From the NCBI GenBank assembly GCA_945787635.1, contig CALZIK010000087.1:1-47220 (forward strand): a stretch of 47,220 nt of DNA, written 5' to 3'. The stretch comes from Thermoanaerobaculia bacterium. GTDB lineage: Bacteria > Acidobacteriota > Thermoanaerobaculia > Multivoradales > JAHEKO01. How positions within the stretch are numbered: position 1 is the stretch's first letter; each line of letters starts with the position of its first letter. The notes below the pieces were generated by a model. It worked only from the letters and a program-made list of their open reading frames with translations, searched no databases and was not told the origin of the DNA. Made by a program: the position numbers and the translations under genes. Positions 40,174 to 47,220 of the stretch are shown here, one piece after another.

Positions 40174-42330
40174 CTATCGTTGCCACTCGACTGCAAGAGA
40201 CACCGCGCGGCCGGAGGCGAGCGAAACTCTCCGATCGGCGGAGCTGAAATACTCCTCGTCGAGAAGGTTGCGCGCCGAAAGGCGCAGGCCTAGCCCGGGC
40301 CGCCACTGCCAGCTGACCGATGTCGAAACCAGATCGGCTTCGGGAATCGCCTTCTCGCCGCTACCGGGGTCATTCTTCTCGAAGCGTCGCTCCCAGCGGC
40401 CGCGCCAGCGCCAGCGATCGCGCTCGAGCCTCCAGCCTGCGAAGAGGCTCTCGGGAGGAATGTCGGCCAGTGGCTCCCCCGAGGCGTCCTCCCCCTCTAC
40501 CGCGTGACCTCCGAAGGACAGGGTCCAGTCGGAGGTCGCCCGCCATGCCCCGTCCATCTCCACTCCCCGGATGCGCCCCGACGACAGGTTGACAAAGGTC
40601 AGCTGATCCGGAGCTGTCTCGACACGCTCGATGTAGTCGTCGATCTCGCTGCGAAACAAGCAGCCCGAGACGAACAGGCTATCTGCGGCCCAGCGCAGTC
40701 CCAGGTCCGCGGAAAGTGAGCCCTCGGGCTCGAGCTCGGCGTTTCCCGTGACCTCGCCGCGACCAGTGGTGCCGGAGAAGAACCGCTCCGAGATCGAAGG
40801 AAAGCGCAACCCGGTGCCGAGGTTGGCGGTGAGCTCGAGCCCGCCCGCCAGTGGAACCACGGCACCGAGAAAGGCGGTCGCCGCCGTGTCGTCGGTGCTC
40901 TCGAAGCCCGAGTTGCCCTGCCGCTGGACGGCCAGCCGTCCACCGGCCAGAAGCGTGGCCTCATGCCCGAGTTTCGTTTCGACGGCCCCATAGATGCCCA
41001 GCTCTTCCTCCGATGCATCGGACAGGGTCTCCTGCAGCTTCAGAAGCTCTCCGGTGACACTTCGGGCTTCCTCCCGCGCGGTCACGCTTCGGCGAGCCAA
41101 GAGATCCACTCCCCACCGCAGGGTCCGGGTCGGTGTCAGCCGGACCTCGCGTTGCGCGTCCAGACCCCAATCGAACGCGCGGTTGTCGACGAGGTTGAGA
41201 CTCTCGCCGAGCTCCTCGACTCGGGTCTCGAGCTCGTTCGGATGGACCCAAGCCTCGAACCGCCAGCCGCTGTCGTGACTCGCGGCCAGGTGAGCCATGA
41301 GGTGACTCTCGACCGGATAGGTCGTGGCCCGCTCGGGAAAATCGGTGTTGGCTTTGCCGATGTCGGTTCCCCGGGACGCGACGATCAAAGCGTTATAGGT
41401 CATTCGATCCCGAGTCCACCGCCGGTTGTAGGTCGCCGAAACCTGCTCAAAGCCCGAAAACAGTTTGTCGCCCGACGGGGTCTCGGAATCGAGCGCCTGC
41501 CGAGCCGCAAGGCCCCAGCTCCACGCGCTTCGATCCGCGTCGCGGCCGCTGCCCACGCTGACCAAGCGCTCGTCGCCGTCGGTCGAGTACCCGGCGGTCA
41601 CCGTCGGCGCACCAAACCGTCTCGGAAAGAGCTGAATCACCCCGCCCAGAGCTCCCGAGCCCCAGTATGTCGAGGACGGCCCGCGCACCACCTCGACCGA
41701 TCCCACCAGCAGCGGATCCAGGAACGACGCCGAGACCCCGGCACGGCGCTCGCTGACGACGCGCATGCCTTCGACCAGGGTGAGCACGCGCTGGCGCGAA
41801 ACGCCGCGAACAGAATAGGTCTGAAACAGTCCGCCCTGCCCATTTTGCGACACTCCGGGCACCTCCGCGACCATGTCGCCGATCGCGTTGGGCGCCCCGA
41901 TCGAATCGCGAGGGTTGACCACGGACGCGGCGATGCTCTGGGCCGAGAGGCTACCCTGGCTGCGGCTGGCGGAAACGGCGATCTCATCACGCACGACGTC
42001 GCTGCGCCGGGTAAGAACGACGACTATTTGCCGCTCCGGCACCGAGCCGAGCTCTAGCCGACGAGTCTCGAAGCCGGAATGTTCGAACTCGAGAACCATC
42101 GTGCGTTCGCCATCGATCTCGAAATCCCCACGCTGGTCGGTCCGCGTGATCCCCACGGGGCCACCGTCTGATTGGTAGCGAACCAGCGCTCCCTCCACGG
42201 GTCGATTCCCAGCATCGGTCACTCGCCCGGTGACCCGCGCCGCCCGGCCGACGGCTGGATTCGATATCGCTGCCATGAGCGCCAACAAAACGACTCCCAG
42301 AAGGCGCGTCGATGTCTCGGCCCGGATCAT
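40174..42330 (-). CDS. TonB-dependent outer-membrane receptor
   Basis: 718 aa. Signal peptide (LLGVVLLALMAAISNPAVGRA), then a carboxypeptidase-regulatory-like domain (VTGRVTDAGNRPVEGALVRY), a TonB box (DEIAVSASR), the plug (TYSVRGVSRQRVLTLVEGMRV ... VEVVRGPSSTYWGSGALGGVIQLF) and a 22-strand barrel ending SLAVEWQR, with aromatic-ending strands throughout. These receptors import siderophores, cobalamin or glycans using TonB energy. The ligand is unknown. ATG 42330 is favoured over the TTG nine bases upstream. Confidence 0.94.
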   Translation of the reverse strand: MIRAETSTRLLGVVLLALMAAISNPAVGRAARVTGRVTDAGNRPVEGALVRYQSDGGPVGITRTDQRGDFEIDGERTMVLEFEHSGFETRRLELGSVPERQIVVVLTRRSDVVRDEIAVSASRSQGSLSAQSIAASVVNPRDSIGAPNAIGDMVAEVPGVSQNGQGGLFQTYSVRGVSRQRVLTLVEGMRVVSERRAGVSASFLDPLLVGSVEVVRGPSSTYWGSGALGGVIQLFPRRFGAPTVTAGYSTDGDERLVSVGSGRDADRSAWSWGLAARQALDSETPSGDKLFSGFEQVSATYNRRWTRDRMTYNALIVASRGTDIGKANTDFPERATTYPVESHLMAHLAASHDSGWRFEAWVHPNELETRVEELGESLNLVDNRAFDWGLDAQREVRLTPTRTLRWGVDLLARRSVTAREEARSVTGELLKLQETLSDASEEELGIYGAVETKLGHEATLLAGGRLAVQRQGNSGFESTDDTAATAFLGAVVPLAGGLELTANLGTGLRFPSISERFFSGTTGRGEVTGNAELEPEGSLSADLGLRWAADSLFVSGCLFRSEIDDYIERVETAPDQLTFVNLSSGRIRGVEMDGAWRATSDWTLSFGGHAVEGEDASGEPLADIPPESLFAGWRLERDRWRWRGRWERRFEKNDPGSGEKAIPEADLVSTSVSWQWRPGLGLRLSARNLLDEEYFSSADRRVSLASGRAVSLAVEWQR

Positions 42331-42391
42331 GGCGCCCAACCCTATCTGAAACGATCCGACTGCATGGCGCGGGGGACCGCTCTGGTAGGCG

Positions 42392-42429
42392 AAGCGAGCA
42401 GGGGCCCGTCTCCGGGCCCCTGCTCGCTT
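42392..42429 (-). terminator. Strong hairpin terminator of the M36 gene
   Basis: AAGCGAGCAGGGGCCC (42392-42407) pairs perfectly with its complement at 42414-42429 around a six-base loop. It lies 21 bp beyond the stop of the minus-strand M36 peptidase gene. The plus strand carries TTT after it, so it could act in both directions. Confidence 0.75.
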
Positions 42430-42449
42430 TGAATCGCTGAACCCGAGCG

Positions 42450-45400
42450 CTAGTCGACGCTGTGAACCGACCCCACGTCCTCGCTGGTACTGATTCCCAG
42501 CGTGCTCAGATCGAGCCGCATGGAGAACGAGCCCGAGGTCGAATTCCCGAAGCTGCCGGCGAACTCGGCGACGTCCTCGTCATTCCCGCCGAGCCCGCTC
42601 ACGGAGAACGAGCCCACCGTCGAGAACAGAAGCGTGTCGGTCGAAGTGAGGTCCGCCGCGTCCACGTCTTCGCTGCCGGAGCTCGAGAGGCCGACGTCCG
42701 AGCCGTCGAAGAAGAGCTCGAAGCTGCCCGAGGTCGTGGTGCCCAGCGACGTCGCGGTGAAGAGGAAGAGATCTTCGTCCGCGCCGGAGGCGCCGTTGCC
42801 GCTGAATCCGCCCTGCGTGGACACGATCAGCGAGCCGTCGGAGGCCAAGGTCAACCCGTCGACGTCCTCACGGCTGGAGGTCAAGCCCACGTCGCTGCCG
42901 TCGAAGTAGAGGCTGAAGGTACCGCTGGTGGACGATCCGAGCGAGGTCGGCGCGAAACGCAGGACATCGGAGTCATCGAACGAGACGCCGCCGACGCTTC
43001 CGGCAACGGTCAGACTCAGGAGCAGGTCGCCTCCCGGTAGTATCGCCAAGCCGTCGATCTCGTAGGAACCCAGTCCGACGTCCGAACCGTCGAACTCGAG
43101 CGCCCAACCTGTGATTTCGTTGTAGGAAACGACGTCCTCGTCGCGGACGTTGCCGACCCCCGGCACGGAGGTCGTGCTTCGAAATGACATCCACAACGCG
43201 GCAGGTGCACCACCTTCGCATATATCGGCGGTCTCGTTGCACGACTGTCCGGCGCCGCACGGGGCGGTGCCTGCCTGGCAATCGAGTGCCGCGTCGCAGG
43301 TCTCCGCGCCGTCGCAGAACAAGCCGTTGTCGCAGTTGGCGTTGTTGGTCGCGTTGACGACTACATCGTTGACTTCGTCGCAACTGTCGTCGGTGCAACC
43401 CACGCCGTCATCGACCACCGGGGGCGTGCCCGCCTGGCAATCGAGTGCCGCGTCGCAGACCTCCGCGCCATCGCAGAATTGACCATTGTCGCAGTTGGCG
43501 TTGTTGACCGTGTTGACGATCACGTCGCTGACCTCGTCGCAGCTGTCGTCGGTGCAGCTCACGCCGTCGTCGGCCGACGGCGGCGTACCGGCATCGCAGC
43601 TGTCGGTGCCTTCGTTGCAAGTCTCCACACCGTCGCAAAACTGACCGTTGTCGCATGCAGGCGGCGTACCGGCATCGCAGCTGTCGGTGCCCTCGTTGCA
43701 GGTCTCCACACCGTCGCAGAACTGGCCGTTGTCGCAACTCGGCGCGGTTCCGGCGTCGCAACTGTCGGTGCCTTCGTTGCAGGTCTCTTCTCCATTGCAG
43801 AACAGGCCGTCGTCACACGCCGGTGGCGTGCCGGGGTCGCAGCTGTCGGTGCCTTCGTTGCAGCTTTCCACGCCGTCGCAGAAGAGACCGTTGTCGCACG
43901 TCGGCGCCGTGCCCGCATTGCAGGTGCCGCTTCCGACGTCACAGGTCTCCACGCCGTTGCAGAACAGACCGTCGTCGCAATCCGCGTCCACCGTGCAACC
44001 GATTGGCTCACAGACATCGGTGCCTTCGTTGCAGGTCTCGGTACCCGGGTCGCAGGGCGCGGATCCGGGGTCGCAAGCATCGGTGCCTTCGTTACAGGTC
44101 TCGGCGCCGTTGCAGAACTCGCCGTCGTCGCAAGCCGGAGGTGTCCCGGCGTCGCAACTATCGGTCGTTTCGTTGCAGCTCTCGGCGCCGTTGCAAAACA
44201 GACCGTCGTCGCAAGTCGGGGGCGTCCCGGCATCGCAGCTGTCGGTCGCCTCGTTGCAGCTTTCCACGCCGTCGCAGAAGAGACCGTTGTCGCACGCGGG
44301 AGGCGCTCCGGACTGACAGGTACCGCTTCCGACGTCGCAGGTCTCGGCGCCGTTGCAGAACAGACCGTCGTCGCACTCGGCGTTTATCGTGCAACCGCCG
44401 CCCGGGGCTTCGACCGTGAAGACAAGGTCGTCGTGATCATCGTAGGTACCGGGGCTGCAGGGGCTCGCACTGCCGTTGTAGCGGAAGTTGGCTCGTACAG
44501 CCTGCATTCCACCCGCGGGCAGAACGTACTGCGCGGTCAGCGTCTGCACACCGCTACCCGGATTGTTGATCGTGGTGATCAATGTCCACACCGGGTTATT
44601 GGCATCGGCCGCGTAGTAGAGATCGAGGTGGTCCGACGATCCCGTGGACCATGCGTAGACCGTCGCAGCGATCTCCACCGTGTCGCCCTCGGTGAAGTTG
44701 CCGCCGTCGAGCGTCGAGACCACGATCCGGTCATTCGACTCATCGTTGTGATAGCTGCCGGAGGTCCCGTCGCTACAGACGTCCAAAGTGTTCGGTTGGT
44801 TGGGCTCGGCCGGGCTGAGGTTGTCGCGGCTGTCGAGCAGAGTCGTCGAGTCGCAGGAGCTGCCCGCGACCGAGCACTTGGGCGCGCCCAGGCCCGAGTC
44901 GTAGACCGCGGTCTGTGGACCGTTCGAGCCCGCCGGGATGACCTGGACGCTCACCCCAGACACACGAGAGATCGCGCCGTCATTGCCAACGACGTCGAAG
45001 GCGAAGGTCCCGGTGGCCTGCAGCGGGTCGACGGTCACCGTCAGCGTGCTCGCAGCGCTGCCGTCGGCAGGCGGCGACACCGAAGACGGCGCGAAGGTGC
45101 ACGAAACTCCTGCCGGGTTCCCGGTGCAGGACAGGCCGACGCTGCCGGTGTAGCCAAAGCTCGAGATCACGTCGCAGGTCGAGGTGTCGTTGTCACCTTG
45201 CGCGATCGCGAAGCTCGAAGGACTGCAGGTGATCGCGAAATCGGGCTGGCCGACCGGCTGCGCCGTGGCGCACGCCGAGGCCGGGCCCATGCAGCTGTCA
45301 CCGGCCCCGATCGGGACCACAACGTACGAGTAGTCGCGCCCGTTCTGAAGACCGCTGTCATTGAAAGAAGTGCCGGTCGTCTCCCCGAGCTTGACCTTGC

Positions 45401-47220
45401 CGAAATCGCAGGCAAAAACTCCCTCGGTGCGAAACACCTGGTACTTGGCGGCAGCCGGCACCGCACTCCAGTTCAGACCGACCAGCTGGTTGCCGCTGCT
45501 GGCGGACACCGCAGGAGCTACCGTCGGAGTATTGACGCAGCCCGAGTCCTGAACCGTGGGAGTCGAGCAGGCGATCTCCTGGTCATTGAAAGCGCTGAAG
45601 ATCGCGGCCATGTGCGGCGTGCCGTCGTTCAGGTTACCGTTGTCGTCGTCGGCCGCCAAGTAATTGAGGTAGCCGCCCGACGATCCGCAACCGCCGAAGG
45701 GCGGTCCGCCCGAAAACCAGGTGCCGACGTTGCCGGCGCCGATAAAGGTCAACCGGTTGACCAGCTCGTGGGCGGTATTGTTGTCCATGTTGTAGGGCGC
45801 CGATTGGAGCTTGCGCTTCCACAGCGACCACACCGCCTCGGAGTAGACGCTTCCGACGCAATGCACACTGCCGCCGCAGTTGGCGTTCGACCAGGTGTAG
45901 GTGTGAGGTTGCCCGGACTGGCGCTTGAGGTAGTCGATGTCGCGCACGCCGGTGCAGGTCAGGCACGGATCCCCGAAGCCGGTGCACACCGTCGAGCGGA
46001 AATTCCGCCCGATGCAGGACGTGTTGAGCCGAAGGGCGGCATAGATGTCGGCAATGCCCTCGCCGGAGGGGCTGGCGATCGACGGGTTGGCGTCGTTGTC
46101 GTCCATGCCGTGACCCCACTCGTGATCGAACACACCCGCGATCTCGCCGGTGTTGAAGCAGCCGCCGCCGGAGCGGTAGAAGTTGACCGTGCCGCCACCC
46201 CAGAACGCATTGCAGGTCTGGTTGATATTCATGTTCGACGTCAGCTGCTGCTGCAGCCAGACGTTGGAGGGCAGATGAGACTGCGCCATCTCGACGATCT
46301 TGTTGAGCTCGTAGAAACCGGTACGCGAGGCGTGGGTGTTGCCTGCGCCGCCGAATCCCGGAGTCGCGCAGTCGGTACCGGCTGACGCTCCGAAGTCGAG
46401 GCCATCGTTCTGAGTCAGCGAAATCGACCCGCAATTGTCGTTCATGCGGATGAAAGGACCGGAAAGATCGGAGGTCATGCTCCCGGTGGCCGCGAGATTG
46501 CCGCCCGTGCTGGTGGTCTGTGTTCCGCTGGTGGTCGAAATACTGGCAAACGGCATCGGCCATCCCGGTTGCTCGACGCCATCGGGAACGATGCCGTCGT
46601 TGGTGACCGGTAAAACGCCGCCCTTGACCTCGGCGTATCGGTTGGTGTCTTGAAACGAGATCAGCTCTCCCGAATGAGCATCCACCAGCGCCTCCCAGCT
46701 CCCCAGGTCGCCATCGAAAGACGGCCGGATGACATGGGCGAGTCGGTAGCTGTAGCCTTTACCGCGCTCGACCTTGCCGCTCTTCGCCAGCGGCACGAGG
46801 ACGAGCTCGCTCTTGGTCGCAGGCCCGCTCGGTGCATGGGGCTGAACGTACGACCGGACCGCTTTCCAAGCGACCTCGCCCGAAACCGAGGGCCGCGTCG
46901 CCACGTCGATGTCCCCCCACTTCTCGGTACCGATGAGAACCAGGTTGCCGCTGTTGACAACCGCGGTCAGATAGCTGCCGCGCACGGGAACACCGCCAAC
47001 GACTCGCTGCTGGAAGATCTGAGCGATCCTGCCGCCTTGGTGCAGGCTGATGCGTCCCGGCCCGGGAGCTTCGGCGAGATCCACCCGCAGTAGCTCGGCA
47101 TTGCGCACCAGGTAGCCGCGAAAAGCGGAGTCGATCGCGGCGCGCAGGGACGCCTTGCTCGTGGGAGCTTGCAGTCCGGCGGTTTCCCAGCTCAGCAGGT
47201 TTCCTGCGCCGGAGCCGGGA
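42450..47220 (-). CDS. Large secreted M36 (fungalysin-like) metallopeptidase with Cys-rich repeats (5' end outside window)
   Basis: At least 1589 codons visible; the frame is open to the right edge, so the signal peptide lies beyond. In order: FTP and PepSY-type propeptide; M36 catalytic domain with HEWGH (codons 46110-46124) and the downstream GEGIAD glutamate; a fibronectin-III-like domain (VGLNWSAVPAAAKYQVFRT); an Ig-like domain; a jelly-roll-type domain; about 12 cysteine-rich units (CDDGLFCNGAETC form); and a C-terminal domain with repeated FDGSDVGL and EDVDGL. The protein is probably extracellular and large enough to act on cell surfaces or polymers. The gene ends 21 bp before a strong terminator. 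Confidence 0.92.
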   Translation of the reverse strand, partial: PGSGAGNLLSWETAGLQAPTSKASLRAAIDSAFRGYLVRNAELLRVDLAEAPGPGRISLHQGGRIAQIFQQRVVGGVPVRGSYLTAVVNSGNLVLIGTEKWGDIDVATRPSVSGEVAWKAVRSYVQPHAPSGPATKSELVLVPLAKSGKVERGKGYSYRLAHVIRPSFDGDLGSWEALVDAHSGELISFQDTNRYAEVKGGVLPVTNDGIVPDGVEQPGWPMPFASISTTSGTQTTSTGGNLAATGSMTSDLSGPFIRMNDNCGSISLTQNDGLDFGASAGTDCATPGFGGAGNTHASRTGFYELNKIVEMAQSHLPSNVWLQQQLTSNMNINQTCNAFWGGGTVNFYRSGGGCFNTGEIAGVFDHEWGHGMDDNDANPSIASPSGEGIADIYAALRLNTSCIGRNFRSTVCTGFGDPCLTCTGVRDIDYLKRQSGQPHTYTWSNANCGGSVHCVGSVYSEAVWSLWKRKLQSAPYNMDNNTAHELVNRLTFIGAGNVGTWFSGGPPFGGCGSSGGYLNYLAADDDNGNLNDGTPHMAAIFSAFNDQEIACSTPTVQDSGCVNTPTVAPAVSASSGNQLVGLNWSAVPAAAKYQVFRTEGVFACDFGKVKLGETTGTSFNDSGLQNGRDYSYVVVPIGAGDSCMGPASACATAQPVGQPDFAITCSPSSFAIAQGDNDTSTCDVISSFGYTGSVGLSCTGNPAGVSCTFAPSSVSPPADGSAASTLTVTVDPLQATGTFAFDVVGNDGAISRVSGVSVQVIPAGSNGPQTAVYDSGLGAPKCSVAGSSCDSTTLLDSRDNLSPAEPNQPNTLDVCSDGTSGSYHNDESNDRIVVSTLDGGNFTEGDTVEIAATVYAWSTGSSDHLDLYYAADANNPVWTLITTINNPGSGVQTLTAQYVLPAGGMQAVRANFRYNGSASPCSPGTYDDHDDLVFTVEAPGGGCTINAECDDGLFCNGAETCDVGSGTCQSGAPPACDNGLFCDGVESCNEATDSCDAGTPPTCDDGLFCNGAESCNETTDSCDAGTPPACDDGEFCNGAETCNEGTDACDPGSAPCDPGTETCNEGTDVCEPIGCTVDADCDDGLFCNGVETCDVGSGTCNAGTAPTCDNGLFCDGVESCNEGTDSCDPGTPPACDDGLFCNGEETCNEGTDSCDAGTAPSCDNGQFCDGVETCNEGTDSCDAGTPPACDNGQFCDGVETCNEGTDSCDAGTPPSADDGVSCTDDSCDEVSDVIVNTVNNANCDNGQFCDGAEVCDAALDCQAGTPPVVDDGVGCTDDSCDEVNDVVVNATNNANCDNGLFCDGAETCDAALDCQAGTAPCGAGQSCNETADICEGGAPAALWMSFRSTTSVPGVGNVRDEDVVSYNEITGWALEFDGSDVGLGSYEIDGLAILPGGDLLLSLTVAGSVGGVSFDDSDVLRFAPTSLGSSTSGTFSLYFDGSDVGLTSSREDVDGLTLASDGSLIVSTQGGFSGNGASGADEDLFLFTATSLGTTTSGSFELFFDGSDVGLSSSGSEDVDAADLTSTDTLLFSTVGSFSVSGLGGNDEDVAEFAGSFGNSTSGSFSMRLDLSTLGISTSEDVGSVHSVD
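43200..44400 (-). repeat. Cysteine-rich tandem repeats in the M36 protein
   Basis: About a dozen units of roughly 27 residues (81 bp), each with CDxGxFCxG followed by ETC or ESC, NE or DV, and a DSCDAGTPP ending. Two units are altered to DDGVSCTDDSC. Neighbouring units are near-identical at the DNA level, which points to recent expansion or gene conversion. Confidence 0.9.

Noticed and set aside
43479-46385. Open frame of about 968 codons on the plus strand
   Set aside because: Antisense to the M36 protein; the repeats of that gene create the apparent pattern.
1-47220. CRISPR arrays, tRNA and rRNA genes
   Set aside because: No regularly spaced short repeats and no tRNA- or rRNA-like sequence were seen in the gaps between genes; the 81-bp units at 43200-44400 are coding.

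Overview
The window is about 47 kb of GC-rich bacterial chromosome with short intergenic gaps and both strands in use. The gene set fits an acidobacterium-like Gram-negative, perhaps of the Thermoanaerobaculia type: RND efflux, a TonB-dependent receptor, secreted M28 and M36 peptidases, an alpha-2-macroglobulin/PBP1C pair, a DUF5916 barrel relic and an SPFH-Arc cassette. That placement is inferred from gene content only. No rRNA, tRNA, CRISPR array, prophage or intact insertion sequence was seen.

Layout. 1-5805 (+): RND efflux operon (adaptor, running in from the left edge; cytochrome P450; RND pump). 5870-6652 (-): Met/Gly/Cys-rich secreted protein. 6971-8026 (+): YchF-like GTPase whose stop codon lies inside a perfect 29-bp inverted repeat. 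8229-9002 (-): orphan ParA ATPase bracketed by two imperfect direct repeats that each carry a palindrome. 9290-10921 (+): secreted M28 peptidase. 10933-19648 (-): HAD phosphatase, then the alpha-2-macroglobulin and penicillin-binding protein 1C pair. 19699-21638: a DUF2461 protein converging on a membrane-anchored unknown.

21650-25620 is the most unusual stretch. It holds a DUF5916 relic with two internal deletions and a reading frame that looks like a true selenoprotein: an ArsC/Spx-family thioredoxin-fold protein (23195-23548). There an in-frame TGA replaces the first cysteine of the CxxC motif and is followed, 17 nt later, by a hairpin with a GGTC apical loop, as in a bacterial SECIS. Converging on it are an SPFH protein, a 54-residue ribbon-helix-helix protein and a Clp-type AAA+ module lacking Walker A. 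The SPFH promoter overlaps three GATATC sites spaced exactly 11 bp, a likely operator for the ribbon-helix-helix protein.

25622-30322: HExxH protein, periplasmic TonB-C fusion, MOSC protein, acidic Ala/Glu-rich protein, malate dehydrogenase and class II aldolase. 30346-35809 (-): a tightly overlapped operon of a nucleotide-transporter-like protein with HEAT repeats, a cyclic-nucleotide-binding protein and a secreted phosphatase fused to a kinase-like domain. 35896-38891 (+): two alpha/beta hydrolases, RidA and a sulfotransferase. 38908-47220 (-): DUF1015 protein, TonB-dependent receptor, and a very large secreted M36 metallopeptidase with about a dozen cysteine-rich repeats that runs off the right edge.
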